Shown here piece by piece: positions 1 to 8,998 of a stretch of 64,000 nucleotides of DNA. This DNA is from Halomonas cupida. Its GTDB lineage: Bacteria; Pseudomonadota; Gammaproteobacteria; Pseudomonadales; Halomonadaceae. The notes under the pieces are model-generated. The model was given only the letters and a program-made list of their open reading frames with translations, searched no databases and was not told the origin of the DNA. The position numbers and the translations under genes are program-made. Each line of letters begins with the position of its first letter. Positions within the stretch are counted from its first letter, which is position 1. The DNA is taken from NCBI RefSeq assembly GCF_900142755.1, contig NZ_FRCA01000005.1, forward strand, positions 310,001 to 374,000, given 5' to 3'.

Positions 1-39
1 CATCCATAACTTGATTCATCCACAGCCTGGGGAGTCGTC

Positions 40-471
40 ATGTATCTGTGGATAAAAGCACTTCATGTGGTGGCGGTGATCACCTGGTTTGCCGCCATGT
101 TCTATCTGCCGCGGTTATTCGTCTATCACGCCATGGCACGCGACAAGGGCGAATCCACCAGTATGGAGACGTTCAAGATCATGGAGCGCAAGCTCTATCG
201 CGGTATCATGACACCATCCATGATTGCCGTGCTGGCCCTGGGTGGTGCGCTGTTGTGGTTGAGTCCAGCCTGGTTCAGCCAGGGCTGGTTGCATGCCAAA
301 CTGGCGCTGGTGCTGTTGTTGGTGGCCTATCACCATGTCTGTCTTGTCTATCTCAAGCAGCTGGCCGAGGATCGCTGCCGACGCAGTTCGACCTTTTTTC
401 GAATCTTCAATGAGTTGCCTGTGCTGGCACTGATTGCTGTTGTCATTCTTGTTGTGGTGAAGCCATTTTGA
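40..471 (+). CDS. hemJ: HemJ-type protoporphyrinogen IX oxidase
   Basis: This 143-residue integral membrane protein matches the HemJ family, which oxidises protoporphyrinogen IX to protoporphyrin IX in the inner membrane in bacteria lacking HemG or HemY. Four hydrophobic segments are visible (about residues 3-25, 55-75, 83-101 and 123-141). The early motif WIKALHVVAVITWF carries the family's conserved histidine (His9), and a HAKLALVLLL stretch lies in the third segment. The length is normal for the family. It starts the window's first operon: its stop overlaps the proposed thiD start, and another haem gene, hemL, follows. The ATG has only a weak upstream ribosome site (GGGGAG). Family assignment is by recognition of sequence pattern. 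Confidence 0.85.
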   Translation: MYLWIKALHVVAVITWFAAMFYLPRLFVYHAMARDKGESTSMETFKIMERKLYRGIMTPSMIAVLALGGALLWLSPAWFSQGWLHAKLALVLLLVAYHHVCLVYLKQLAEDRCRRSSTFFRIFNELPVLALIAVVILVVVKPF

Positions 472-1319
472 ATCATGTCAGCGAGGGTTGGGCGCCAAAT
501 CTGCCTGGTGTACTGGTATTGGCAGGGCATGATCCTACCGGAGGGGCTGGAATCATCGCTGATGCAGAAACGGTTGCTGCCTGCGGTGGTTGGGCCCTGA
601 CTATCCCCACTGCCTTGACCGTGCAGAATCTGAACGATGTCGAGGCGGTTGTGTCGGTGTCGGCAGATGGCATTCGACGTGCGGCGGCGGCTCTGGATGA
701 ATTGCCGGTGGCAGCGATCAAGATTGGCTTGATCGCCGATCTTGAGGCGTTGGACGCGGTGGTGGATGTCATTCGCCGCCGTCCCGGGGTTCCGGTAGTA
801 GCGGATCCGGTGCTGCGCGCGGGAGGAGGTTGTGAACTGGCCACCCGTGAGTTGATTGATGCCTGGTGCGAGCGTTTGTTGCCTCGTGTCGATATTCTGA
901 CGCCCAATCGTCAGGAATTGGCGCGGTTGGCAGGCGAAGCCTATCGTGACGATACCGAGCGGGCCGTCAGCCTGATGCAACTGGGGTGTCAGGCACTGTT
1001 GGTGACAGGTACCGATGAACCACCCAGCCAGATACCGACAGGCCGTGTAGCACATACGCTGCATGCACCGGATATCGATCGGCAGTGGACCTGGCCACGT
1101 CTTGACGGTCAGTATCATGGGTCCGGCTGTACCCTGGCCTCCGCTCTGGCGACTCGCCTGGCGGCCGGGGAATCATTGGTTGCTGCCTGTGAGCAGGCAC
1201 AGGTCTTTACCTGGCAGGCGCTGGCTCATGGTTGGCAGCCCAGTCGTGGGCAGCATCTGCCGAGGCGTCTGTGGCGTTTGCCCAGTCCATGCTTCACCAC
1301 CGACGAGGCCGGGTTATGA
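468..1319 (+). CDS. thiD: Hydroxymethylpyrimidine / phosphomethylpyrimidine kinase
   Basis: A 283-residue ribokinase-fold protein matching ThiD, which phosphorylates the HMP pyrimidine twice for thiamine synthesis. The N-terminal motif VLVLAGHDPTGGAGI and the C-terminal anion-hole motif around YHGSGCTLASALA (about residues 215-227) are both present. LTPNRQELARLAG is the usual mid-domain motif. The start is uncertain: the only in-frame initiator upstream of the conserved core is a TTG that overlaps the hemJ stop, which suggests translational coupling. The protein is slightly longer than the usual 260-270 residues, so a start a few codons later is possible. No thiE domain is fused. Confidence 0.85.
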   Translation: MNHVSEGWAPNLPGVLVLAGHDPTGGAGIIADAETVAACGGWALTIPTALTVQNLNDVEAVVSVSADGIRRAAAALDELPVAAIKIGLIADLEALDAVVDVIRRRPGVPVVADPVLRAGGGCELATRELIDAWCERLLPRVDILTPNRQELARLAGEAYRDDTERAVSLMQLGCQALLVTGTDEPPSQIPTGRVAHTLHAPDIDRQWTWPRLDGQYHGSGCTLASALATRLAAGESLVAACEQAQVFTWQALAHGWQPSRGQHLPRRLWRLPSPCFTTDEAGL

Positions 1320-1358
1320 TACGGCCTCGGCAATCCTCCATTCAGGATCGGTTGTGGC

Positions 1359-1484
1359 ATGAGTATCTGCGAGCAGGAAATGCTGCCGACACTCAATCAA
1401 GGAGATCCGGTTGATCCATTGGGTTGCCGGGTTGATGACGGGCTGACGTTGGATGTTCTGGATAGCTGGAATACGGGTCGATAG
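1359..1484 (+). CDS. Possible 41-residue ORF between thiD and hemL
   Basis: An open frame of 41 codons (start MSICEQEMLPTLNQGD, end SWNTGR) fills part of the 295-base gap between thiD and hemL. The composition is acidic with two cysteines (positions 4 and 23) and no membrane segment. There is no convincing ribosome-binding site, and I do not recognise a family. It could be a real small protein, the remnant of a gene lost from this locus, or chance. The rest of the gap holds no other signal I can support. Confidence 0.2.
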   Translation: MSICEQEMLPTLNQGDPVDPLGCRVDDGLTLDVLDSWNTGR

Positions 1485-1614
1485 GCGATATTCACCGCTC
1501 ATTCACCGAGTTGTCCCAGTCACTCCACAGAGTTACCCACAGCCCAATAGCGATATACAGGCGCTGACAGCATGATGTTGGCGCTGGAGATTACTTTCTG
1601 GCCAAGAGGTTGCC

Positions 1615-2907
1615 ATGACAACATCCGCTGAGCTCTTCGAACAGGCTTGTCGACATATTCCCGGTGGCGTCAATTCGCCGGTACGCGCGTTCAAGGGGCT
1701 CTATCGTCCACCGGTTTTCATGGAGCGCGCCCAGGGCGCCTACCTGTACGACGTGGAAGGCAAACGATACGTGGATTATGTCGGTTCCTGGGGACCAATG
1801 ATCACCGGGCACGCCGACCCTGATGTCCTCGATGCGGTACGCGAGCGACTCGACAAGGGGTTGTCCTTCGGCACACCGACGGCCATCGAGACCACCATGG
1901 CCGATCTGATCTGCGACATCATGCCGAGCATCGAGATGGTTCGCATGGTCAACTCCGGTACTGAAGCTACCATGTCGGCCATCCGTCTGGCGCGGGGCTT
2001 CACCGGTCGTGACAAGATCGTCAAGTTCGAGGGCAACTACCATGGCCATAGCGATTCGCTGCTGGTCAAGGCTGGCTCCGGTGCTCTGACCCATGGTGAG
2101 CCCAGTTCGCCTGGTGTACCGGCGTCACTGGCCGATCACACCATTACCCTGTCCTATAATGACATTGATGAGGTCGAACGCTGCTTCGAGGAAGTCGGTA
2201 GTCAGATCGCCTGTATCATTGTTGAGCCGGTGGCCGGCAACATGAACTGTATCCCTCCCACCGATGGCTTCCTCAAGACGCTGCGCCAGGTCTGTGACCG
2301 CTACCAGAGCGTATTGATCTTCGATGAGGTGATGACAGGCTTCCGGGTGGCTCTGGGCGGGGCTCAAGCCTACTATGGAGTCTCACCGGATCTGACTTGC
2401 CTGGGCAAGATCGTCGGCGGTGGGATGCCGGTTGGCGCCTTTGGTGGTCGTGCCGACATCATGCAGGAACTCTCGCCACTCGGCCCGGTGTATCAGGCGG
2501 GAACCCTGTCCGGTAACCCTCTGGCCATGGCGGCCGGTGTTGCGTTGCTCAGCCGGATTCGTGAACCTGGTTTTCACGATGCCCTGGCGCAACGCGTTGA
2601 TACGCTGTGTAATGGACTCGAGAGCCGTGCCCGTGATGCCGGAATCGATATGATCACTCAGCGCGCTGGCGGCATGTTCGGGGTGTTCTTTACTGCCCAG
2701 CGTAGTGTCGAGAACTTTGCCCAGGCCACCGCCTGTGATGACGATGCCTTCCGGCGTTTCTTCTCGGCGATGCTGGAGCAGGGAGTGTATCTGGCACCGT
2801 CGGCCTATGAGGCGGGCTTCATGTCCAGTGCCCATACCCCTGAGGACATCCAGGTAACGCTGGACGCTGCCGAACATGCCTTTGCCCAAATGACCTCAAG
2901 GGTCTGA
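1615..2907 (+). CDS. hemL: Glutamate-1-semialdehyde 2,1-aminomutase
   Basis: A 430-residue PLP enzyme that converts glutamate-1-semialdehyde to 5-aminolevulinate, the first committed tetrapyrrole precursor in the C5 pathway. The sequence opens with the family signature [14 protein letters not shown], has [18 protein letters not shown] for cofactor binding, and places the Schiff-base lysine at residue 265 in [13 protein letters not shown], the same number as in E. coli HemL. The length is normal. The ATG follows a purine-rich stretch (AAGAGG). It is co-directional with hemJ and thiD upstream. The kinase gene starts 12 bases after its stop, so the two are probably co-transcribed. Confidence 0.96.
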   Translation: MTTSAELFEQACRHIPGGVNSPVRAFKGLYRPPVFMERAQGAYLYDVEGKRYVDYVGSWGPMITGHADPDVLDAVRERLDKGLSFGTPTAIETTMADLICDIMPSIEMVRMVNSGTEATMSAIRLARGFTGRDKIVKFEGNYHGHSDSLLVKAGSGALTHGEPSSPGVPASLADHTITLSYNDIDEVERCFEEVGSQIACIIVEPVAGNMNCIPPTDGFLKTLRQVCDRYQSVLIFDEVMTGFRVALGGAQAYYGVSPDLTCLGKIVGGGMPVGAFGGRADIMQELSPLGPVYQAGTLSGNPLAMAAGVALLSRIREPGFHDALAQRVDTLCNGLESRARDAGIDMITQRAGGMFGVFFTAQRSVENFAQATACDDDAFRRFFSAMLEQGVYLAPSAYEAGFMSSAHTPEDIQVTLDAAEHAFAQMTSRV

Positions 2908-2919
2908 CAGGAGTTGACC

Positions 2920-4164
2920 ATGACAGGCCATCAAGCCTCTGAGCAGAACACCGTATCGGACCCCTTCAGTCTCGACGAGTTACTGGATGCGCTGGCGGAA
3001 TTTCACGCCGAGCCCCTGGCTTGTGAGTATGAGGTTCCTGACCCCATGGAACTGCTCAAGCAGCGTGTCGAGCGTGAGTACAATGCCTGTCGCTCACTGC
3101 TGTCAGGCGATGAGGATATCCAGCGGCTGGAGTCACTCCATAACTGGCTGCATCAGGATATGGCCCGTCTGGCGCCGATCATCGAGTCGCGCCGTGATCG
3201 CCTGCGCCCCAGCCGCTGGTACATGGAATACTCCGACGTACGTCTGCATGACAAGGGGCGCCTGGTCATCACCCAGAGTGCCGCTCAGGACCCGCAGCCG
3301 TTTGACTACCCGGTGATGTCGGATCCCGGCAATGACATTGCCAGCCTGCGTGTCGAGCTGGAACTACGTGGTGAAATGCAGCTTTCCCATCAGGCACTGG
3401 ATGGGTATCTGCGACGCAGTGCCGACTACGAGCTGGCGCGGGTGGTGTCATTGCTGCAGGTGGTGGAATCCATGGCCGGCATGCGGCGGTCCCTGCAACG
3501 GCGTAATTCCCGGGGCGACAATGAGCGACCGGCCCTGCTCGCCGAGACCATGAACAGCTTCCGCCGTTATCTGGCATTGGCCGAGCGTCATGCCGAGTTC
3601 CGCTTCCCGCCGTTGATCATCGGTGTCGGTGTCTCGGGCAGCGGCAAGAGTCGTTTCACCCGGGCTCTGGTCGGGCGCATGGGAGCGGTACGCTTGAGTT
3701 CGGACGTACAGCGACTGGCGCTCTACGGTCTGGATATTCGTACCCTGGAAGGCGATCTTCCCGAGGATATCTATACCCGGGAAGTCACCACCAAGACCTA
3801 TCAGCGACTGGCGACCTGTGCCGGCATTCTGCTTGATGCGGGTTTCATGGTCTGTATCGATGGGACTTTCCTCGAACGAAGTCAGCGCGACCTGTTGCGT
3901 CTGCAGGCCGAAGCCAGAGGATTGCCGGTGTTGCTGGTCAGCTTCGAGGCCGATGAATCCACGCTGCGCCGTCGCATCAGCAAGCGTGCCTTGCGTAATG
4001 ATCGAGACGAATCCATGAGTCTCGCAGTACTTGCGGCTCAGCAGGATGCCTTTGAGGACTTTACTGACGAGGAACGCCTGCATCTGGTGCGGATCGACAG
4101 CACCGCCGAGAATGCTGCCGAGACCCTCGCCAGCATGATCGAAGAGCATGTCAGGGTGCTTTGA
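2920..4164 (+). CDS. P-loop ATPase/kinase-domain protein of unknown substrate
   Basis: A 414-residue protein with two parts. Residues 1 to about 215 are charged, helical and without a recognisable motif. A C-terminal P-loop kinase domain begins near residue 230 with GVGVSGSGKSRFTRAL (Walker A), followed by RLSSDVQRLALYG, FMVCIDGTFLERSQRD (a Walker-B-like aspartate) and an arginine-rich lid, EADESTLRRRISKR. The domain resembles the small AAA/zeta-like kinases of COG0645, which are often attached to aminoglycoside-phosphotransferase-like domains, but no such domain is present here. The ATG at 2920 is preferred over the TTG at 2914 because a CAGGAG site lies upstream. It sits in the hemL operon. 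Its stop codon is formed by the first unit of a GAGCTAC tandem repeat. Substrate unknown. Confidence 0.7.
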   Translation: MTGHQASEQNTVSDPFSLDELLDALAEFHAEPLACEYEVPDPMELLKQRVEREYNACRSLLSGDEDIQRLESLHNWLHQDMARLAPIIESRRDRLRPSRWYMEYSDVRLHDKGRLVITQSAAQDPQPFDYPVMSDPGNDIASLRVELELRGEMQLSHQALDGYLRRSADYELARVVSLLQVVESMAGMRRSLQRRNSRGDNERPALLAETMNSFRRYLALAERHAEFRFPPLIIGVGVSGSGKSRFTRALVGRMGAVRLSSDVQRLALYGLDIRTLEGDLPEDIYTREVTTKTYQRLATCAGILLDAGFMVCIDGTFLERSQRDLLRLQAEARGLPVLLVSFEADESTLRRRISKRALRNDRDESMSLAVLAAQQDAFEDFTDEERLHLVRIDSTAENAAETLASMIEEHVRVL

Positions 4165-4204
4165 GCTACGAGCTACGAGCTACGAGCTACGAGCTACGAG
4201 CTGG
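4163..4204 (+). repeat. GAGCTAC tandem heptamer repeat
   Basis: Five perfect GAGCTAC units (4163-4197) and a sixth imperfect unit (GAGCTGG) run directly off the end of the kinase gene. The gene's TGA stop is shared with the first unit. The array leads straight into the 70-bp dispersed repeat. Copy number of such short arrays often varies between strains. Confidence 0.9.
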
Positions 4205-4260
4205 CACATGTTCGTTCCCGACGAACATGCACACTTCCCACGTCCATGTGGGTCGCGAGC
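4191..4260 (+). repeat. 70-bp double-hairpin dispersed repeat, copy 1
   Basis: This stretch differs from 24751-24820 at only two of 70 positions. It contains two hairpins: CATGTTCGT/ACGAACATG with a TCCCG loop, and CCCAC/GTGGG. The two differences between copies fall in the loop of the second hairpin. Downstream (4256-4313) an imperfect CGAGCTAC...GTAGCTCG inverted repeat extends the structure in this copy only. It lies between the kinase and the CsgD-like gene, which are convergent, so a role in ending transcription is possible. Confidence 0.85.
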
Positions 4261-4319
4261 TACGAGCGGCAAGCAGGCAGGAATCTGCTCGCTGCTCGTG
4301 ACTTGTAGCTCGGCTGCTT

Positions 4320-4985
4320 TCAGGATATCGACCGACGGGGTGGTGGGGCGCCGAGGTTCTGACGAGCCCAGTTGACGGCCTGGAGGCGGTTGCTCACACG
4401 TATCTTCTTGAAGACGTTATAGAGATGCGATTTGACGGTGTGCTCACTGACGCACAGGCGTTCGGCGATTTCCATGTTGGAGGCACCAGAGCCCAGCAGG
4501 CCGATGATTTCCATCTCGCGCTGGGTCAAGCCGCAAGCCGGGCGATAGGCATTGAGTTGCTGACGACGAGAAAACTCGATCAGGCGGGTCATCAACGAGC
4601 GTGACATCCAGAGATCGTTGGTACCAAATAGTTTCTCGATGCCCTTGCAGATGCGCTCGAGACTATCCTGGCGGTAGAATACGCCGCGCAGATGCATGAA
4701 GGACAATACCTCCAGCGCATGTTCCTCGTCGCGCAGGTTGAAGGCGGTCAGCAGTAGCCCCGTATGGCGAGCGCCCTGATCCTGCCAGTGCTGCATGGCA
4801 CCGTCATCGACGTGATCCGCATCCATCAGAATCAGCGTCGGGGTCTCGTCGTCGACCTCGATGGTTTCAGTCGGCGCGGCAATGGATACAGGACAGTGGA
4901 ACTGATCCTTGATGTAATTGATAAAAAGTAGTGACTGAGGATTGTGGTCCGTCACCAGCACTATCTGTCCTGCAGTGTTGCTCAT
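4320..4985 (-). CDS. LuxR-family regulator, CsgD-like
   Basis: A 221-residue regulator with an N-terminal receiver-like domain (VLVTDHNPQSLLF; LILMDADHVDDGA) and a C-terminal LuxR helix-turn-helix (LTQREMEIIGLLGSGASNME; ERLCVSEHTVKSHLYNVFKK). Order and motifs resemble CsgD, which controls curli and cellulose matrix in enterobacteria; orthology is not established. The receiver domain appears degenerate and no sensor kinase gene lies nearby. Two start codons have good ribosome sites: 4985 (GGAGG, used here) and 5003 (AGGAGGT, adding six residues). It is convergent with the kinase gene. A long upstream region (4986-5317) separates it from rdgB. Confidence 0.8.
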   Translation of the reverse strand: MSNTAGQIVLVTDHNPQSLLFINYIKDQFHCPVSIAAPTETIEVDDETPTLILMDADHVDDGAMQHWQDQGARHTGLLLTAFNLRDEEHALEVLSFMHLRGVFYRQDSLERICKGIEKLFGTNDLWMSRSLMTRLIEFSRRQQLNAYRPACGLTQREMEIIGLLGSGASNMEIAERLCVSEHTVKSHLYNVFKKIRVSNRLQAVNWARQNLGAPPPRRSIS

Positions 4986-5317
4986 TCTAATGCCTCCATT
5001 CATCCACCGACCTCCTCTCGTCCGAGATGGGTATGACGAGGGATCCGAGGGCTTTTGATCAGCCAGCACAAGGCATCGTGTAATCTTGTGTTACATTTCG
5101 GCCAGGGGGTTATACGAATTTCAGCATATCGCATGAATACCAGCAGCACGAAGCACCATGCGCGTTCTAGCGCAGCATAAATGAGTGTTACTGCATTGTT
5201 ACCTGGCACTTTCCAGGTTGTTAGGCTGCCTTTCCCTTATGCGTGATAAAGTATAACGATGCTGGGCGTTGACCCCCTGATGCCGAGCAAGAATTCATTG
5301 TTGCAAGAGTCTTTCCA
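4986..5317. other. Long divergent intergenic region
   Basis: About 330 bases between the CsgD-like gene and rdgB, richer in A+T than the neighbouring genes. It must hold both divergent promoters. A small inverted repeat, ACCTGG cacttt CCAGGT, lies at about 5200-5217. I see no coding frame I would support. The size fits a heavily regulated promoter for the CsgD-like gene, but no specific operator was recognised. Confidence 0.4.
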
Positions 5318-5932
5318 ATGACCGAATCCACCGAGCTGGTTATCGCCAGCGGCAATGCCGGCAAACTGAGGGAATTCTCCGCCTTGTTGGCATCGCGCAA
5401 TATCCTGGTCAGGCCTCAGGCTGACTACAATGTGACCGATGTTGAGGAAACTGGTTCCACCTTTGTCGAAAATGCTCTGCTCAAGGCCCGAGAAGCCTGT
5501 CGTGTCAGTGGTCACCCGGCGCTGGCGGATGACTCCGGATTGGCGGTCGATGCGCTGGGCGGTCGACCGGGAATCTATTCCGCACGTTTTGCCGGTGAAC
5601 CAAAGGACGATCAGCGCAACAACGACAAGCTGCTGGAACAGTTGCAGGATATTCCCGAGGGCAGCAGAGGGGCGAGTTACTGGTGCGTACTGGTGCTGTT
5701 GCGCCATGCCGAGGACCCCGTCCCGCTGGTAGTTCAACAGCAGTGGCGTGGCGAGATTCTTGCGCACCCTCGTGGTGAGGGAGGGTTCGGGTATGATCCA
5801 CTGTTCTGGGTGCCGGAGTGTGGCATGACTGCCGCCGAGCTGTCGGCCGAGGAAAAGAATCGCCTGAGTCATCGTGGCCGCGCACTGGATGTGCTGCTCA
5901 AGACGCTCGATGAAGGTGTGCCGGGACTTTAG
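5318..5932 (+). CDS. rdgB: RdgB/HAM1 non-canonical purine NTP pyrophosphatase
   Basis: A 204-residue cytosolic enzyme that hydrolyses dITP, ITP and XTP to monophosphates, keeping deaminated purines out of nucleic acids. Family motifs are LVIASGNAGKLREFSALL at the N terminus, ALADDSGLAVDALGGRPG in the middle, and GEGGFGYDPLFWVPECG with SHRGRALDVL near the end. Length and motif order are standard. The ATG at 5318 is preceded by weak purines. hemW starts on the base after its stop, so the two are translationally coupled, an arrangement common in gammaproteobacteria. Confidence 0.95.
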   Translation: MTESTELVIASGNAGKLREFSALLASRNILVRPQADYNVTDVEETGSTFVENALLKAREACRVSGHPALADDSGLAVDALGGRPGIYSARFAGEPKDDQRNNDKLLEQLQDIPEGSRGASYWCVLVLLRHAEDPVPLVVQQQWRGEILAHPRGEGGFGYDPLFWVPECGMTAAELSAEEKNRLSHRGRALDVLLKTLDEGVPGL

Positions 5933-7108
5933 ATGTCGACTCCGTCTGAACTACCCAGCCTGGCGCTTTACGTGCACGTTCCCTGGTGTGTGCGCAAATG
6001 CCCCTATTGTGATTTCAACTCCCATGGTGTTGGCCGCCAGTCGACGCTGCCGGAACAGGATTATCTGCGTGCCCTTGTGGCCGATCTCGAAGCGGATATC
6101 GCACTTGTTGGTGAGCGTTCACTTACTAGCATATTTATCGGTGGCGGTACGCCAAGCCTGATGTCCGGTGATTTCTACGCCCGTCTATTGGAAGCCATTG
6201 CCCAGCGTGTTCCGTTGGCCAGGGGCATCGAGATCACCCTCGAAGCCAATCCCGGCACGCTCGAGCGAGGACGTTTCGCGGCCTATCGCGAAGCGGGGAT
6301 CAACCGATTGTCGCTGGGAGTGCAGAGCTTTCAGGATGATCAATTACAGGCGCTGGGGCGGATTCATTCGGGAGATGATGCCCAACGTGCTGTCGGCGAA
6401 GCACGACAGGCCGGCTTCGACAATCTCAATCTCGACCTGATGCATGGCCTGCCCGGCCAGACGCCGGAGTTGGCGTTGGCCGATCTGGATCAGGCCCTGG
6501 CATTGGCGCCGGAACACCTGTCCTGGTATCAACTGACGCTGGAGCCCAATACCGAATTTCATTCGCATCCACCGGCGCTGCCGGATGAGGAAATTCTCTG
6601 GGATATTCAGGATCTGGGGCACGAGCGCCTGGAGCAGGCCGGTTTTCATCGCTATGAGATATCGGCTTATGCCCGTTCAGAGCGCCGGGCACGACACAAC
6701 ATCAACTACTGGCAGTTCGGTGATTACCTGGGAATCGGCGCTGGAGCTCATGGCAAACTCAGCCAGCCGGGAAATGATGGGCTACGCATCGAACGACGCT
6801 GGAAAACGCGACAGCCTGAGGCTTACCTGCGTCGGCTTGATGACCCTCGAGGGTTTGTCGCCGGTGCCCGTGAGATCAATGATGACGAGCTGGTGCTGGA
6901 GTTTGCCATGAATGCCCTGCGGCTGGTTGATGGGGTAGCGCTCTCTATCTGGCAGCAACATACCGGTCAACCTGCCGAAAGGCTCGCGGAGTGTCTCCAG
7001 CCGGCGAGGGATAAAGGACTTATTGTGGAAGATCCCTCAAGGCTTCAAGCGAGCCCCCGCGGTCTATTATTCTTGAATGACTTGTTGACCCTGATCAGTG
7101 AAACCTGA
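5933..7108 (+). CDS. hemW: HemW, radical-SAM haem chaperone
   Basis: A 391-residue radical-SAM protein. The [4Fe-4S] motif is CVRKCPYCDFNSHG near residue 18, preceded by YVHVPW as in HemW and unlike true HemN. The FIGGGTPSLMSG and LGVQSFQDDQLQALGRIHSG blocks are typical. The family was long annotated as oxygen-independent coproporphyrinogen oxidase, but HemW proteins bind and transfer haem. It is the second gene of the rdgB-hemW pair, with no intergenic base. Length is normal. Confidence 0.92.
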   Translation: MSTPSELPSLALYVHVPWCVRKCPYCDFNSHGVGRQSTLPEQDYLRALVADLEADIALVGERSLTSIFIGGGTPSLMSGDFYARLLEAIAQRVPLARGIEITLEANPGTLERGRFAAYREAGINRLSLGVQSFQDDQLQALGRIHSGDDAQRAVGEARQAGFDNLNLDLMHGLPGQTPELALADLDQALALAPEHLSWYQLTLEPNTEFHSHPPALPDEEILWDIQDLGHERLEQAGFHRYEISAYARSERRARHNINYWQFGDYLGIGAGAHGKLSQPGNDGLRIERRWKTRQPEAYLRRLDDPRGFVAGAREINDDELVLEFAMNALRLVDGVALSIWQQHTGQPAERLAECLQPARDKGLIVEDPSRLQASPRGLLFLNDLLTLISET

Positions 7109-7203
7109 CAGTAATTCAGGAAGCCTGCATGAACATTCCAGCCCCGGTGGCTTATGCTGATGCAGAGATTTCCCCATACCAGCACGGAAGGAGATAGAAG
7201 AAT

Positions 7204-7893
7204 ATGATCCGCTCCACTCGATTGATTGCTCCCCTGGCAGCCGCTGCCATTCTGGCGGGTTGTGCCTCCAACGATCCCTATTCAGGTCAGCCGACAGGTC
7301 AGACAGATCGCAACAACACCGGTATCGGCGCTGCGGTAGGTGCCGTCGTAGGTGCCGCTGCTGGTGCCATCAGTGGCGACGGCAGCACCAGCAAGCGTGA
7401 CCGAGCACTGATCGGCGCCGCCGCCGGTGCGGCGGTAGGTGGCGGTATCGGTGCCTACATGGACAAGCAGGAAGAGCAGCTGCGTCAGAGCACTCAGGGT
7501 ACCGGCATCGGTGTCGAGCGTCAGGGCGACAACATCGTGCTCAACATGCCCAACAGTGTGACCTTCGGTTTTGATTCATCGCAGCTGACGGGGCAGGCAT
7601 CCAGCGCACTCAATGATGTAGCGAACGTTCTCAACCAGTACCCGGAAACTCGCATCACCATCGCGGGCCATACCGATTCCACTGGCGATGCCGGCTACAA
7701 CCAGCAGCTCTCGGAGCGTCGCGCCCAGGCCGTGGGTAGCTACCTGCAGAGTAGTGGCGTTTCCGGTACTCGCCTGTCGATGATGGGTTATGGCGAGAAC
7801 CAGCCGATCGCCAGCAACAACACCGAACAGGGTCGTGCCCAGAACCGTCGCGTCGAGATCGTGGTCACCCCGACCGGCCAGGCTGGCCAGTAG
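7204..7893 (+). CDS. OmpA-family outer-membrane lipoprotein, YiaD-like
   Basis: A 229-residue envelope protein. A lipoprotein signal peptide ends in the lipobox LAGC at residue 20. It is followed by glycine-zipper-like repeats (GAAVGAVVGAAAGAISG; GAAAGAAVGGGIGAYMDKQ) and an OmpA C-terminal peptidoglycan-binding domain (TFGFDSSQLT; ITIAGHTDSTGDAGYNQQLS; RRVEIVV). YiaD of E. coli has the same layout. A GAAGGAGATAGAAG ribosome site precedes the ATG. It is a single-gene unit closed by a strong terminator at 7934-7961. It probably links the outer membrane to the cell wall. Confidence 0.9.
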   Translation: MIRSTRLIAPLAAAAILAGCASNDPYSGQPTGQTDRNNTGIGAAVGAVVGAAAGAISGDGSTSKRDRALIGAAAGAAVGGGIGAYMDKQEEQLRQSTQGTGIGVERQGDNIVLNMPNSVTFGFDSSQLTGQASSALNDVANVLNQYPETRITIAGHTDSTGDAGYNQQLSERRAQAVGSYLQSSGVSGTRLSMMGYGENQPIASNNTEQGRAQNRRVEIVVTPTGQAGQ

Positions 7894-7933
7894 GGCTGAT
7901 AGTCGCGCGACTCTCGCTTCGGTGAGAATCCGG

Positions 7934-7961
7934 CCCGCCACCTCAGGGTGGCGGGTTTTTT
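7934..7961 (+). terminator. Rho-independent terminator after the OmpA-like lipoprotein gene
   Basis: CCCGCCACC (7934-7942), a four-base loop and GGTGGCGGG (7947-7955) are followed by six T residues. This is a textbook intrinsic terminator 40 bases past the stop codon. Confidence 0.93.
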
Positions 7962-8101
7962 GTGGCCGTAAGCCGGCTCAAGCGATGAATTTCGGCGACT
8001 GGAGGGGAAGCCGCATTTCTGCTGGTATTGCCAGGGCTTCAGCCGCTAGTCTTTTCGTAATTTCTGCTACCCCAGTGGATCTCTGGTCTGGATTCTTGAC
8101 T

Positions 8102-8962
8102 ATGCTTTCCTATCAGCACGCCTATCATGCCGGCAATTTCGCCGACGTTCACAAGCATCTCTGCACATATGCTGCAGCGGAACATTTGTTACGTAAAAAA
8201 TCTCCCATTACGTTTATTGATACTCATGCGGGTCGTGGGAGTTATCCGTTGACCGCCAGGGAGACGGAACAGCTGCAGGAGTATCGAGATGGTGTCGAAC
8301 GGCTATGGAAGGAACGTCGACAGCTGCAGGATCAACCCCTTCTTGGCCAATGGCTGGAAGCACTGGGAGCGCTTCAGGAAGGAGAGCGCCTGGTGTGCTA
8401 TCCGGGATCTCCCTGGTGGCTGGGGTCGCGGGTTCGCGATCAGGACCGACTGACACTTTTCGAGCTGCATCCCGGCGAGCATCGTCATCTGGCCGAGCAG
8501 TCGGTGGTCGCGCCAGAGCACGAAGGGAAGCTGAGGCGAGTGCATGGTGACGGACTCGAGGGCCTGGTCAAGGCATTGCCGGTAGCGACCCCCCGTCTCT
8601 GTGTGCTCATCGACCCCAGTTTCGAGCGCAAGGACGAGTACCTCGAAGTCGTCGAGACGCTCAGGCAGGCGATGCGCAAGGCGCGGCATGCCGTGGTGCT
8701 GGTGTGGTACCCGTTGCTGCCGGCAGGACGCCATCGAGCCATGCTGGAGGCACTTGGCGGCAGTGGGATCCGCAAGATATGGCGTAGCGAAGTATGCCGT
8801 GAGCCGCCTACTCACGCGACTCACGGCATGTACGGCAGCGGTATGCTGGTGATCAACCTTCCCTGGGGGCTTGATCAGGCGCTGGAAGCTGCCATTCAGC
8901 GCTGGTTGCCGGTGCTGGGGGCGCAGTCGTCACACCGATCGAGCTGGTTGGTGGAGGAGTGA
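8102..8962 (+). CDS. rlmJ: 23S rRNA (adenine2030-N6)-methyltransferase
   Basis: A 286-residue methyltransferase that modifies A2030 of 23S rRNA. The start MLSYQHAYHAGNFADVHKH is diagnostic of RlmJ, and the frame open upstream of 8102 lacks family sequence, so the ATG at 8102 is chosen. Further signatures are FIDTHAGRGSY (SAM binding), CYPGSPWW, LFELHPGEH and LIDPSFERKDEY. E. coli RlmJ is 280 residues. It stands alone and converges with the DUF1428 gene. Confidence 0.95.
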   Translation: MLSYQHAYHAGNFADVHKHLCTYAAAEHLLRKKSPITFIDTHAGRGSYPLTARETEQLQEYRDGVERLWKERRQLQDQPLLGQWLEALGALQEGERLVCYPGSPWWLGSRVRDQDRLTLFELHPGEHRHLAEQSVVAPEHEGKLRRVHGDGLEGLVKALPVATPRLCVLIDPSFERKDEYLEVVETLRQAMRKARHAVVLVWYPLLPAGRHRAMLEALGGSGIRKIWRSEVCREPPTHATHGMYGSGMLVINLPWGLDQALEAAIQRWLPVLGAQSSHRSSWLVEE

Positions 8963-8998
8963 TGGTCAAGGTTGCCCACCGCTCTGTCAGGTTACGAT

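Noticed and set aside
1520..1545. Possible extra DnaA boxes near TTACCCACA
   Set aside because: Only one-mismatch matches, no A+T-rich segment, and the gene layout places the origin at 14 kb.
4163..4313. Tandem GAGCTAC units considered as a CRISPR array
   Set aside because: The unit is only seven bases, there are no spacers, and no cas gene is present.
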